Below are positions 35,128 through 43,190 of a stretch of DNA of 43,190 nt, piece by piece (within the stretch, counting starts at the first letter, position 1; the number at the start of each line of letters is the position of its first letter). Made by a program: the position numbers and the translations under genes. Source of the stretch: an uncultured Flavobacterium sp. (GTDB lineage Bacteria; Bacteroidota; Bacteroidia; Flavobacteriales; Flavobacteriaceae); assembly GCA_913061465.1 (NCBI GenBank), contig CAJXSU010000009.1, positions 1-43,190 on the forward strand, given 5' to 3'. The notes beneath the pieces are model-generated. The model saw nothing but the letters and a program-made list of their open reading frames with translations, did no database searches and was not told the DNA's origin.

Positions 35128-36207
35128 ATGTATTTACGAAAATTATCTTTAGTTAATTTTAAAAACTTTGATTCTAAAACTTTTAATTTTGAAAAAAAAA
35201 TTAATTGTTTCGTTGGTCTAAATGGTATAGGTAAAACTAACATACTGGATGCAATTTATTATTTGTCTTTCACAAAAAGTTATTTTAACCCTATAGCTGT
35301 TCAGAATATTCAACATACTAAGAATTTTTTCATGGTTGAGGGTGATTACACTATAAACGATAGAAAAGAAAAAATTATATGTAGTTTAAAAAAAGGTCAA
35401 AAGAAACTTCTGAAGCGAAATGGAAAGGCTTATGATAAATTCTCTGAGCATGTAGGTCAAATACCACTTGTAATTATTTCCCCTTATGACAGGGATTTAG
35501 TAACTGATGGAAGTGATGGAAGAAGAAAGTTTATTGATGGTGTTATTTCCCAACAAGATAAAACCTATTTGAAAGACTTGATAGCTTACAATAAAGTATT
35601 ATCTCAAAGAAATGCATTGTTAAAGTACTTTGCAGCAAACAGAACCTTTGATGCTGTTAATTTGGAAGTTTACAATGAACAGTTAATAGCCTACGGCTCT
35701 AATATTTTTGATAAAAGAAGAAGTTTTTTAGAAAACTTTATCCCCATTTTTAATGCTAAATATCAGATTATTTCAAATGATAAAGAACAAGTAGATTTAA
35801 TTTACAAAAGTCAATTACTTATTTCTTCTTATAGAGATTTATTAAATAAAAACTTAGAAAAAGACAAAATTTTACAATACACTACTGTTGGAGTTCATAA
35901 AGATGATTTAAGCTTTGAAATAGGTAATTATCCTGTTAAGAAATTTGGTTCTCAAGGACAGCAGAAATCTTATTTAATAGCATTAAAATTTGCTCAATTT
36001 GAATTTATAAAAAAACAATCTAATTTGATACCCATATTACTTCTAGATGATATTTTTGATAAACTTGATGAGCATCGAGTTTCTCAAATCATTAATTTGG
36101 TGAATAATGACGAATTTGGTCAGATATTTATTACAGATACGCATTCAGAGCGAATTGAAAAGATACTAGAACAAAGTAATAAATCATACCAAATTTATAA
36201 TATGTAG
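35128..36207 (+). CDS. recF: DNA replication and repair protein RecF
   Basis: A 359-residue RecF that, with RecO and RecR, loads RecA on gapped DNA. The Walker A motif GLNGIGKTN (about 31-39) sits in the N-terminal [14 protein letters not shown] arrangement typical of RecF. The ABC-type signature is [17 protein letters not shown], and the Walker [16 protein letters not shown] follows. Length is typical. In this organism recF is next to ribH and a DUF721 gene, not to dnaA-dnaN. Confidence 0.96.
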   Translation: MYLRKLSLVNFKNFDSKTFNFEKKINCFVGLNGIGKTNILDAIYYLSFTKSYFNPIAVQNIQHTKNFFMVEGDYTINDRKEKIICSLKKGQKKLLKRNGKAYDKFSEHVGQIPLVIISPYDRDLVTDGSDGRRKFIDGVISQQDKTYLKDLIAYNKVLSQRNALLKYFAANRTFDAVNLEVYNEQLIAYGSNIFDKRRSFLENFIPIFNAKYQIISNDKEQVDLIYKSQLLISSYRDLLNKNLEKDKILQYTTVGVHKDDLSFEIGNYPVKKFGSQGQQKSYLIALKFAQFEFIKKQSNLIPILLLDDIFDKLDEHRVSQIINLVNNDEFGQIFITDTHSERIEKILEQSNKSYQIYNM

Positions 36208-36262
36208 TTTTACAATAATTAGATTTTAAACTTATAGTAAAGAATATCTAAAAAGAGGTTCC

Positions 36263-36559
36263 ATGTCTAAAAGAGAAAATGATTCTTTAGTACTTAAACA
36301 ACTTATGAAATCTTTCATAAAAGAAAATAATTTATCTAAAGGAATGCAAAAGATAAAAGTTGAAGAAGCTTGGCATAAATTAATGGGGCAAGGAGTAACC
36401 TCCTATACACATTCAGTTGAATTGCAAAGAAAAACCCTAATAATTAGGTTGACATCATCTGTTTTGAGAGAAGAATTAAGTTATGGTAAAGAAAAAATTA
36501 TTAAAATGATTAATGAAGAAATTGGAGATGAAGTTATTTCTAAGTTGATGCTAGTTTAA
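36263..36559 (+). CDS. DUF721 (DciA-like) protein
   Basis: A 98-residue DUF721 protein. The conserved features are EEAWHKLMGQGVTSYTHSVE and the following basic strand segment KTLIIRLTSSVLREELSYGK. DciA, the founding member, loads the replicative helicase in bacteria lacking DnaC; longer DciA proteins carry extra regions missing here. A place directly after recF is common and supports a DNA-replication role. It ends before a strong terminator. Confidence 0.82.
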   Translation: MSKRENDSLVLKQLMKSFIKENNLSKGMQKIKVEEAWHKLMGQGVTSYTHSVELQRKTLIIRLTSSVLREELSYGKEKIIKMINEEIGDEVISKLMLV

Positions 36560-36576
36560 AAATATTAAATTGTGAT

Positions 36577-36610
36577 AAAAAAAACCGAGCATGTAGCTCG
36601 GTTTTTTTCT
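36577..36610. terminator. Bidirectional intrinsic terminator
   Basis: AAAAAACCGAGC pairs with GCTCGGTTTTTTT around ATGTA (36591-36595), with A-rich and T-rich flanks. It ends the recF-DUF721 transcript (+) and ndk (-). Confidence 0.92.
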
Positions 36611-36620
36611 TTTATTTTTT

Positions 36621-37040
36621 TTAGAATTTTTCCCTTTCAGAAAAATGAAAATTACCTTCTATTTCAGCATTTTCATCACTGTCAGAACCGTGAACTGCAT
36701 TCTCTCCCATAGAAGTTGCATACAATTTTCTGATGGTTCCTTCTGCAGCGTCTGCTGGATTTGTTGTGCCAATTAAAGTTCTAAAATCTTCAACAGCATT
36801 TTCTTTTTCTAAAATAGCTGCTATGATAGGACCTCTTGTCATGAATGCTACTAATTCCCCAAAGAAAGGACGCTCATTGTGAACTGCATAAAATGCTTCT
36901 GCATCGTTTTTAGTCATTTGTGTTTTTTTCATTGCCACTATTCTAAAACCTGCCGAGTTAATCTTATCTAAGATTGCACCAGTATGTCCGTTTTCGACAC
37001 CATCTGGTTTAATCATTGTGAATGTTCTGTTTGTTGCCAT
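36621..37040 (-). CDS. ndk: Nucleoside-diphosphate kinase
   Basis: A 139-residue NDK that equilibrates nucleoside triphosphate pools through a phosphohistidine. The active-site His is H117 in [13 protein letters not shown], and the N-terminal [17 protein letters not shown] is canonical. Length is normal. An exact -7 box lies upstream (37072-37079). The gene is divergent from the DHH phosphoesterase gene. Confidence 0.97.
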   Translation of the reverse strand: MATNRTFTMIKPDGVENGHTGAILDKINSAGFRIVAMKKTQMTKNDAEAFYAVHNERPFFGELVAFMTRGPIIAAILEKENAVEDFRTLIGTTNPADAAEGTIRKLYATSMGENAVHGSDSDENAEIEGNFHFSEREKF

Positions 37041-37071
37041 TTTATTTTGTATAATGTTTTATAAATCGCGG

Positions 37072-37079
37072 CAAAAGTA
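37072..37079 (-). promoter_or_regulatory. -7 box of the ndk promoter
   Basis: The minus strand reads TACTTTTG, an exact TAnnTTTG match 31 bases before the ndk ATG, within the 74-base divergent gap to the DHH phosphoesterase gene. Confidence 0.45.
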
Positions 37080-37114
37080 CATAATTTTTTAATAAAATTG
37101 TATCTTCGCAACTT

Positions 37115-38143
37115 ATGATTTTGAAACAATTTGAAGAACTCAAATCATTTTTAGAAACTCCTAGAAATGTTGTTATAGTTGGACACAGAAACCCAGATGG
37201 TGATGCCATGGGTGCTTCTTTAGGAATGTGTAATTATTTAAAAAAGAAAGGACATACACCAACAGTTGTAGTTCCTAATGAATACCCAGATTTTTTACAT
37301 TGGCTCCCTGGTTCAGATGATACATACAGATTTGATTGGCAAAATTCTCAGTCTCAAAGAGCCATCAATGCTTCTGAAATTATATTTTTATTAGATTTTA
37401 ATGCCCTTCACAGGGTTGGTTATGATATGCAAAATACATTAGAAAGTTATAAAAATGACTTTGTGTTAATTGATCATCATCAACAACCTGATGATTTTAC
37501 TTACATGTATTCTGATGTAGAGATGTGCTCAACCTGTCAGATGGTATATCATTTTATCGAAAAAATGGGAGATTTAAATTTGATTGATTCAAAAATTTCT
37601 ACCTGTTTGTATACAGGTATCATGACAGATACAGGTTCATTTAGATTTCGATCAACTACAAGCTTAACACATAGAGTTATAGCAGATTTGATAGATAAGG
37701 GTGCAGAAAATGATAGAATACATAGTAATGTTTATGATTCAAGTTCTTATGGTCGTTTGCAATTACTTGGACAAGCACTGAGTAACCTCAAGGTCCTACC
37801 AATGCTTAAAACAGCTTATATAACTCTTACACAAGAAGAAAAAATAGCCAATAATTTTAAGAAAGGAGATACCGAAGGAATTGTGAATTATGCACTTTCA
37901 ATCCAAGGAATAGTAATGGCGGCAATTTTTATAGAAGATAAAGAACAGGGAATTATAAAAATATCTTTTAGATCTAAAGGAAACTTCTCTGTTAATAAAT
38001 TTGCAAGAGAACATTTTAATGGTGGAGGTCATGATAATGCGGCAGGAGGTAAGTCAAATCTTTCTATGGAAGATACGATCAATAAATTTAATAGATTATT
38101 ACCAAAAAATAAAGAAGGTTTACTCAAATCATATGAAGCTTAG
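37115..38143 (+). CDS. DHH-family phosphoesterase (NrnA-like)
   Basis: A 342-residue DHH/DHHA1 phosphoesterase that probably degrades short oligoribonucleotides and pAp. The metal motifs are GHRNPDGDAMG with H24, D28 and D30, a second acidic site LLDFNALHRVG, DHHQQ at 120-124, and GIMTDTGSFRF. The C-terminal DHHA1 domain ends with FNGGGHDNAAGGKSN. The last bases overlap the start of gldI by 11, so the two are coupled. Confidence 0.92.
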   Translation: MILKQFEELKSFLETPRNVVIVGHRNPDGDAMGASLGMCNYLKKKGHTPTVVVPNEYPDFLHWLPGSDDTYRFDWQNSQSQRAINASEIIFLLDFNALHRVGYDMQNTLESYKNDFVLIDHHQQPDDFTYMYSDVEMCSTCQMVYHFIEKMGDLNLIDSKISTCLYTGIMTDTGSFRFRSTTSLTHRVIADLIDKGAENDRIHSNVYDSSSYGRLQLLGQALSNLKVLPMLKTAYITLTQEEKIANNFKKGDTEGIVNYALSIQGIVMAAIFIEDKEQGIIKISFRSKGNFSVNKFAREHFNGGGHDNAAGGKSNLSMEDTINKFNRLLPKNKEGLLKSYEA

Positions 38144-38663
38144 ATTTGTATATTTATTTGTTTTTTTTGGAGTAATTTCTTGTTCGAAACAAGAGGCAAG
38201 AAGACCTATAACTGCCAGTAGTAGTCGTTTAATGGAATCTACCACAGCACTTCTAAAAAAAATTAATACTATAGAAGAAATAAAAATTAAAAATTATATC
38301 ATAAAAGATAGTCTACATGATTATATTCGTTCTTCCTATGGATTTTGGTATTATTATGTTCAGAAAAACAAGAAGGACACTATAACTCCGTCTAAAGAAG
38401 ATGTTGTTTTATTAACATATGATATTTTAGATTTAACTGATCAAATTATATATTCAAAAGATTTCATAGGAGTCAAAGAATATATTATAGACAAAGAAGA
38501 TTTTATTCCAGGATTACAGCATGGAATAAAACTAATGAAAGAAGGAGAAAGTATCAAGTTTATCATCCCATCTTTCAATGCTTACGGAGTTATTGGAGAT
38601 GGTAATAAAATTGGAATTAATACTTCCTTAATAAGTAGAGTAACATTAATTAACATCAAATAA
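38133..38663 (+). CDS. gldI: Gliding motility lipoprotein GldI, FKBP-type prolyl isomerase
   Basis: A 176-residue lipoprotein. The frame opens at 38001, but the first 44 residues lie inside the DHH gene. Starting at 38133 gives a proper lipoprotein signal with lipobox GVISC (Cys17). The C-terminal FKBP-like domain has [20 protein letters not shown] and [17 protein letters not shown], then NAYGVIGD. GldI is needed for gliding and type IX secretion in Flavobacterium johnsoniae and is thought to fold envelope proteins. Its place between a DHH gene and a second prolyl isomerase matches other flavobacteria. Confidence 0.88.
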   Translation: MKLRFVYLFVFFGVISCSKQEARRPITASSSRLMESTTALLKKINTIEEIKIKNYIIKDSLHDYIRSSYGFWYYYVQKNKKDTITPSKEDVVLLTYDILDLTDQIIYSKDFIGVKEYIIDKEDFIPGLQHGIKLMKEGESIKFIIPSFNAYGVIGDGNKIGINTSLISRVTLINIK

Positions 38664-38671
38664 ATAAGAAA

Positions 38672-39775
38672 ATGAAAAAAAGAAGTTTACAAATCTTAGT
38701 ATTATTTACTCTAATCTTTACTTCATGTAAAGATGAGTACAACAACTTTGAAGATGGAATTTATGCTAATATTGAGACGAATAAGGGTAAAATAATAGTT
38801 CAGTTATATCCTGAGGAAGTTCCGTTAACAGTTGCAAATTTTATAACATTAGCTGAGGGTACAAACCCAAAAGTTTCTGACACATTAAAAGGTAAAAAGT
38901 TTTATGATGGATTAACATTTCATCGTGTTATTAAAGATTTTATGATTCAAGGTGGAGATCCTATGGGAAATGGACAAGGTGGTCCGGGATATAAATTTTA
39001 TGATGAATTTGATTCTAAATTGAGACATAGTAGTAAAGGGATATTATCAATGGCAAATTCAGGGTTTAACACCAATGGTAGCCAGTTTTTTATTACATAT
39101 AAGCCAACACCATGGTTAGATGCATACAACAATGATAATCAATTAAAGGATTGTAGCAATCCAAGAGTAGGGTGTCACTCTGTTTTTGGTAAAGTTGTTA
39201 GTGACCTAAATGTACTTGACTCTATAGCCAATTCTGATATCATTGAAAAAATTACTATTGTAAAAAAAGGTGATGTTGCAAAAACATTTGATGCTGTAAA
39301 AGTTTTTGAGGAAGGAATTGCAAAAAGTGCGGAAAAAGAAACAGAGCGCCTAGCAGAATTAGAGAAATCTGAAAAAGCTAGATTAGAGAAATTTACTTCA
39401 GATCAGAAATTGTTTTATGAAAAAATGAATGTAAAAAAAGCAAAAAAACAAGATTCAGGTTTACAAATCTTAACCCTTAAGAGAGGTACTGGAAAAAGAT
39501 TTAATTCCTCCGTAGAAGTTACTATGAATTACACCATGTATTTAGCTGATGGAAAGTTAATTCAATCTACGAAAGAAGGAACTCCTTTTAAATTCACTTT
39601 AGACAAAAGACCTTTGATCCCTGGAGTTAAAGAAGCAATCATGAATATGAGAGTTGGAGGTAAAGCTAGATTATTTATTCCATACTATTTAGGTTATGGT
39701 GAAGAAGGGGGTGGACCTTTTCCAAAAAAGGCTGATCTAATATTTGAGTTAGAATTACTAAAAGTAGGAAAGTAA
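38672..39775 (+). CDS. Lipoprotein with fused cyclophilin and FKBP prolyl-isomerase domains
   Basis: A 367-residue lipoprotein (lipobox IFTSC, Cys19). The cyclophilin domain occupies about residues 30-210 with [15 protein letters not shown] (R85, Q93), SQFFIT (137-142) and HSVFGKV (169-175). A charged coiled-coil segment (about 213-248) leads to an FKBP domain (about 260-367) with [15 protein letters not shown] and [20 protein letters not shown]. Two unrelated prolyl-isomerase folds are thus joined in one envelope protein. It follows gldI by eight bases. The next gene starts with TTG one base after its stop. Confidence 0.92.
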   Translation: MKKRSLQILVLFTLIFTSCKDEYNNFEDGIYANIETNKGKIIVQLYPEEVPLTVANFITLAEGTNPKVSDTLKGKKFYDGLTFHRVIKDFMIQGGDPMGNGQGGPGYKFYDEFDSKLRHSSKGILSMANSGFNTNGSQFFITYKPTPWLDAYNNDNQLKDCSNPRVGCHSVFGKVVSDLNVLDSIANSDIIEKITIVKKGDVAKTFDAVKVFEEGIAKSAEKETERLAELEKSEKARLEKFTSDQKLFYEKMNVKKAKKQDSGLQILTLKRGTGKRFNSSVEVTMNYTMYLADGKLIQSTKEGTPFKFTLDKRPLIPGVKEAIMNMRVGGKARLFIPYYLGYGEEGGGPFPKKADLIFELELLKVGK

Positions 39776-39776
39776 T

Positions 39777-40343
39777 TTGACAGATAGATTATTACAAATA
39801 GATACGGAATTACTCATATTCCTTAACAATTTAGGAAGCGAACAATGGGACGGATTTTGGTTAGCATTAACTAATCAATTTCACTGGTCTCCATTGTTTG
39901 CTTTTTTACTGGTATTAATCTTTAAAAAGTTTGGATGGAAAAATGGTATTGTAATGATTTTGTTTTTAGTAGTTTTAGTTACATTTTCTGATCAGTTTAC
40001 AAATTTCATGAAACATACTTTTCAACGATTACGCCCCTGTAATACTGAAGGGGTTAGAGAACAGCTAAGACAATTTATCTACAAGCCTAGAGGTTTTAGT
40101 TTTTATTCTGGACACGCATCGTTATCAACTACATTTTCAATATTTGTTATTTTACTTCTCAGAAATCATTACAAATACATGCCGTTGCTCTTATTGTTTC
40201 CTCTTTCTTTTGGATACAGTAGAATTTATTTAGGAGTTCATTATCCAGGAGATGTTTTAACTGGCTATTTTACAGGGTTATTTTTCGGTTATTTATTTTA
40301 CAGATTACAGAAAAAACTTCGGTTAACATCAAGATTTAGCTAA
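39777..40343 (+). CDS. PAP2-family membrane phosphatase
   Basis: A 188-residue PAP2 (type 2 phosphatidic acid phosphatase) membrane protein that may act on undecaprenyl diphosphate or lipid phosphates. All three catalytic motifs are visible: KHTFQRLRPC (KxxxxxxRP), SFYSGHASLS (PSGH-like), and SRIYLGVHYPGDVLTG (SRxxxxxHxxxD). The start is a TTG at 39777, one base after the upstream stop, giving MTDRLLQIDTELLIFLNNLG, the usual N-terminus of the family. No ATG start is available nearby. Confidence 0.88.
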   Translation: MTDRLLQIDTELLIFLNNLGSEQWDGFWLALTNQFHWSPLFAFLLVLIFKKFGWKNGIVMILFLVVLVTFSDQFTNFMKHTFQRLRPCNTEGVREQLRQFIYKPRGFSFYSGHASLSTTFSIFVILLLRNHYKYMPLLLLFPLSFGYSRIYLGVHYPGDVLTGYFTGLFFGYLFYRLQKKLRLTSRFS

Positions 40344-40355
40344 ACAAAAAATTTA

Positions 40356-40387
40356 TTTACTGTTTCTATAAAGTAATTAACAGTAAA
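40356..40387 (-). terminator. Probable terminator of the glycosyltransferase gene
   Basis: TTTACTGTT (40356-40364) and AACAGTAAA (40379-40387) form a nine-pair stem around a 14-base loop. On the minus strand it is followed by TAAATTTTTTG, so it suits the minus-strand gene ending at 40392. Confidence 0.55.
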
Positions 40388-40391
40388 AAAG

Positions 40392-42086
40392 TTAATCCTC
40401 TATTTCGAATCTATTAAGTGAACTTACTTTCACCAAATCCATCTTATCTGAAGTTCTCATTCCAATACCAACTATAGGGAATTCATTGATATCATAAATT
40501 AACGAACCATCTAACTCTAAAGAAATAATTCCCTCACTAGACGCTTTTATTAATGAAGTATTTATTTTTGTAGGGATGCTATATTTTTCATTTCCTTTTT
40601 TATTTTGAAAAGTAACTCGAATTTCTAGATCATTTAGGTTAACATTAAACTTATAAGGGTTTTTTATTACAACATCATACGATTTTTTCATGGAAGTATT
40701 GAACAAAATATTTGCTGAATCAACAAAGTCTATTTCAATATCAAAGAGAGATTTATAATCTTTTATAAAGGAAATAAAAATGGAGTCTTTACCTGAGCTT
40801 TTCATTTTGATTGCTGAGTATTCTTTAGATATTCTGGTAATATAGGCGATTGAGTCTGATGTATAATCATCGTTGCCTGGTATAAAACCATATTGATTTT
40901 TTCGTCCTAAGTAATTCTTCTGATAATGTGTCTTTTCTTTAGTATAAAACCAATAAATTGAAGCATTTTGGAAGCTATTGATGAATAGCTTATCGGATTT
41001 TTTAGTAAGTTCTTTAACTTTTAATGTCCATTGTTCATTTCCATGAAAGTCTAATTTAACAGGAAGAATTCCTTCATTTGCTATAATAATTCTAACAAAT
41101 AAAATAATACTTATATTGGCAATTGCCAAGTAGTTGAAAAGTTTTAATTGTTGTTTATTTTCAATCAGGTAATTAAATGTAATATAAATTAATGGCAACA
41201 TAATAGGAGCTATCCATTGAGCTTGCACATGGCCTCTAAAAGAAGCAATTAAGAAGAAAATGAAAAAGCCTGAAATAATATAATTTAAGCTTTTGTGAAA
41301 AAGATTCTTCTCCTTAATTCCTTTAAAAAATGCTTTGTATATGACTATGAATGTAAAACCTAGGATTGCAATAGCATTTACAAAATGCATGAGTGTATAT
41401 TCTAACTTATAGGTAGCTACAGAAGCTCTCTCATACAAATGATATCTAACAGAGGGAAAATCATTTATATATTGCCAATGAATATGAGGTATATAAAATG
41501 CAAGAGCACACAAACAAACTAACCAAAGCTTGTAATCCTTCAGTAATTTCCAATTAGATAACACTACAAAAAATATAATTAAAATTCCTTGGTATTTACT
41601 ATACATCATACCAGTAATTGCGACACACAGTATTAGATAACTCACCACACTCTTTTTTATTAAATATTCTTTGTAAGACCAAAGAAATAAAGCAAAAAAG
41701 AATAATAAAGGGGTGTCTGGAGTAGTGATAAAACCATAAACGTTTAACAAGGCTGTAGAAAAAATAAGTAATAAAAATAACCAAGTATATTTATTTTTTG
41801 AGGGATGATCTATTGTGATCCAAACCAAATATATAAGTAAGCTAAAGGATATTGATGAAAAGAATCGAACACTAAGTTCATTGGTAAATAAAAAATCACT
41901 GAGGACTATCCAAACAGCTACTAGTGGAGGGTGATCAAAAAACCCCCAATCTAAATATTGGCTATAGACCCAATAATAGGCTTCATCTGGTAATAATTCG
42001 GTGGTACCTCCCTGAACTACATTTAAGATAAAAAGTAATAAAATTGAAATTGGTAATAAAAATTTATAGAGCTTAAGTTTATTCAT
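40392..42086 (-). CDS. GT39-family membrane glycosyltransferase
   Basis: A 564-residue polytopic membrane protein of the GT39/ArnT-PMT type. The catalytic loop LLPDEAYYWV has D34-E35, followed by QYLDWGFFDHPPLVA and SVRFFSSISF. About ten hydrophobic helices fill the first 370 residues. The last 190 residues are soluble and probably periplasmic. Such enzymes use polyprenyl-phosphate sugars to glycosylate lipids or proteins outside the membrane. The start overlaps the end of meaB by eight bases, so the two are coupled, though no functional link is apparent. Confidence 0.86.
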   Translation of the reverse strand: MNKLKLYKFLLPISILLLFILNVVQGGTTELLPDEAYYWVYSQYLDWGFFDHPPLVAVWIVLSDFLFTNELSVRFFSSISFSLLIYLVWITIDHPSKNKYTWLFLLLIFSTALLNVYGFITTPDTPLLFFFALFLWSYKEYLIKKSVVSYLILCVAITGMMYSKYQGILIIFFVVLSNWKLLKDYKLWLVCLCALAFYIPHIHWQYINDFPSVRYHLYERASVATYKLEYTLMHFVNAIAILGFTFIVIYKAFFKGIKEKNLFHKSLNYIISGFFIFFLIASFRGHVQAQWIAPIMLPLIYITFNYLIENKQQLKLFNYLAIANISIILFVRIIIANEGILPVKLDFHGNEQWTLKVKELTKKSDKLFINSFQNASIYWFYTKEKTHYQKNYLGRKNQYGFIPGNDDYTSDSIAYITRISKEYSAIKMKSSGKDSIFISFIKDYKSLFDIEIDFVDSANILFNTSMKKSYDVVIKNPYKFNVNLNDLEIRVTFQNKKGNEKYSIPTKINTSLIKASSEGIISLELDGSLIYDINEFPIVGIGMRTSDKMDLVKVSSLNRFEIED

Positions 42087-43107
42087 TGTAAGATTTTAAT
42101 AATTTCTTTGCAGAGATAAAAGGAGTTGTTTTACCATTTTTTAATAGCTCAATTTCTTGTTGTAAGGCTATAGAGATCATTTTATTTTTGAAAAAAGAAT
42201 CATGTAAGTTCTGTTCAATTGTAGATTGTAACCAAAATGTATTCTGATTATTTCTTTTGGTACTAAAAAATTCGGACTCCTTTGCTAAAGCAATATATTT
42301 TTCAATCATTTTAGATATTGCGTCAATTCCTGTTTTTTTCAGAGAACTAGCAGTCAGTACCTTAGGCTGCCATCCACTTTCCTTGGGAGGGTATAAATGT
42401 AGTGCTCGACTAAACTCTATTTTTGCAATATTCGTATTTTTTATATTCTCCCCGTCAGATTTATTTATAACAATAGCGTCTGCCATTTCAATTATACCTC
42501 TTTTTATCCCTTGTAACTCGTCTCCAGCACCAGCAATCTTTAATAGTAAAAAAAAGTCAACCATAGAATGAACCATGGTTTCACTTTGTCCAACACCCAC
42601 TGTTTCAATAATAATGGTGTCAAAACCAGCAGCTTCGCACAGAATAATACTTTCTCTCGTCTTTCGAGCAACACCTCCTAAAGAAGATCCAGATGGAGAA
42701 GGTCTTATGTAGGCATTTTTATCATTAACCAATTCTTCCATTCTAGTTTTATCACCTAAAATACTTCCTTTATTTACTGAACTACTTGGGTCAATAGCTA
42801 ATACAGCTACTTTTTTATGATTACTTGTTAAATGCTTTCCTAATACCTCTATAAATGTACTTTTTCCAACACCAGGAACCCCAGTTATTCCGATTCTTAC
42901 AGATTTATTTGCGAAAGGGAGACATTGTTCTAATATAATATTTGCTTTTTTTTGATGTTTTTTATTAGTACTTTCTATTAAAGTAATGGCTCTGCTGAGA
43001 TAACTAACGTTTCCTGCTAAAATTTCTTTAACAAATTTTTTTATAGATGGACTCTTACTTCTGTTTGATTTAATGATGTTTGCTGAAGTTATACTGGTAG
43101 TTTTCAA
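42079..43107 (-). CDS. meaB: MeaB/ArgK-type GTPase of methylmalonyl-CoA mutase, probably 5'-truncated
   Basis: A G3E-family P-loop GTPase that assists the assembly and protection of B12-dependent methylmalonyl-CoA mutase. It has GVPGVGKST at 76-84, DPSSSVNKGSILGDKTRM, IRPSPSGSSLGGVARKTRE, ETVGVGQSE and VINKSDGEN (the NKxD guanine motif). The nearest start is TTG at 43107. In the same frame the sequence stays open upstream to the adapter junction at 43142 (SKSLQKEGNSN), which resembles the normal MeaB N-terminus, so the true ATG is probably lost beyond the contig end. Confidence 0.92.
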   Translation of the reverse strand: MKTTSITSANIIKSNRSKSPSIKKFVKEILAGNVSYLSRAITLIESTNKKHQKKANIILEQCLPFANKSVRIGITGVPGVGKSTFIEVLGKHLTSNHKKVAVLAIDPSSSVNKGSILGDKTRMEELVNDKNAYIRPSPSGSSLGGVARKTRESIILCEAAGFDTIIIETVGVGQSETMVHSMVDFFLLLKIAGAGDELQGIKRGIIEMADAIVINKSDGENIKNTNIAKIEFSRALHLYPPKESGWQPKVLTASSLKKTGIDAISKMIEKYIALAKESEFFSTKRNNQNTFWLQSTIEQNLHDSFFKNKMISIALQQEIELLKNGKTTPFISAKKLLKSYNE

Positions 43108-43142
43108 ATTAGAGTTCCCCTCTTTTTGAAGTGATTTAGAAG

Positions 43143-43190
43143 CTGTCTCTTATACACATCTGACGCTGCCGACGAAGAGGATAGTGTAGA
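43143..43190. other. Sequencing artefact: Nextera Read 1 adapter, i5 index and P5 primer start
   Basis: From 43143 the sequence reads CTGTCTCTTATACACATCT, the reverse complement of the Tn5 mosaic end used in Nextera libraries. The rest of the Read 1 adapter follows (to 43175). Next comes an 8-base index AGAGGATA (43176-43183; reverse complement TATCCTCT, the S503/N503 i5 index), and GTGTAGA (43184-43190), the first bases after the index in the P5 arm. This is library sequence, not chromosome. Confidence 0.97.

Noticed and set aside
38001..38132. Longer N-terminus for GldI
   Set aside because: It lies inside the DHH phosphoesterase gene and would bury the lipoprotein signal peptide that begins at 38133.
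1..43142. CRISPR arrays, prophage, insertion sequences, tRNA or rRNA genes
   Set aside because: I saw no regularly spaced repeats, transposase or phage motifs, and no tRNA-like cloverleaf or rRNA sequence; gaps between genes are short.
43143..43161. Tn5 mosaic end that could be read as a transposon terminus
   Set aside because: It is followed directly by the Nextera adapter, an i5 index and the P5 arm, so it comes from library preparation, not from a resident transposon.

Overview
The window is an AT-rich chromosomal piece from a member of the Bacteroidota, most likely a marine, carotenoid-pigmented Flavobacteriaceae. The grounds are the gene content (flavobacterial crt operon, GldI gliding lipoprotein, ZnuD-like TonB receptor with a partner lipoprotein, many lipoproteins of the MKK...SC type), the near absence of Shine-Dalgarno sequences, and repeated exact matches to the Bacteroidota -7 box TAnnTTTG in short intergenic gaps. 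Almost all of it is ordinary core chromosome. I see no phage, insertion sequence, CRISPR array, tRNA or rRNA.

Layout. 1-4664 (+): the 3' part of a carotenoid operon: crtI (last 33 residues), crtB, crtZ, a second CrtI-family desaturase (CrtD-like, TTG start), cruF-like and crtY. All junctions overlap, so translation is probably coupled. Together these enzymes would make a monocyclic, hydroxylated carotenoid of the saproxanthin/myxol type. 4959-5889 (+): a lipoprotein and a cupin. 5892-8854 (-): ffh, folD and a YwaF-type membrane protein. 9157-10146 (+): a LacI-family regulator with two inverted repeats upstream. 10181-11535 (-): hydrolase and msrB. 11742-13037 (+): UMF1-type transporter, ending in a bidirectional terminator.

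13109-19061 (-): purB, a lipoprotein, terC, a small Cys/His-rich exported protein that lacks any usual start codon (apparently ATA), a ZnuD-like TonB-dependent receptor and a partner lipoprotein. I read the last four as a metal-homeostasis module. 19336-23111 (+): two MORN-type secreted proteins around mnmA, then a nitronate monooxygenase-like gene. 23283-23474 (+): a cold-shock gene with clear promoter and terminator. 23531-26498 (-): lytic transglycosylase, hydrolase, mtaB. 26548-28817 (+): GNAT acetyltransferase, a truncated monooxygenase remnant and an oligopeptide-binding lipoprotein.

28845-33646 (-): a small membrane protein, mutL, two tandem rhomboid proteases and a membrane-anchored EEP-family hydrolase in one operon. 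33768-35014 (-): TPR membrane protein and ribH. 35128-36559 (+): recF and a DUF721/DciA-like gene. 36621-37040 (-): ndk. 37115-40343 (+): DHH phosphoesterase, gldI, a cyclophilin-FKBP fusion, PAP2 phosphatase. 40392-43107 (-): meaB and a GT39 glycosyltransferase.

The last 48 bases (43143-43190) are not genomic. They are an untrimmed Nextera adapter with its i5 index and the start of the P5 primer. The contig therefore truly ends at 43142, and meaB is probably cut at its 5' end. The most interesting biological items are the start-less Cys/His small protein in the metal cluster, the atypical C-terminal motif of MutL, and the operator-like repeats in front of lacI. I found no clearly new multi-gene system.
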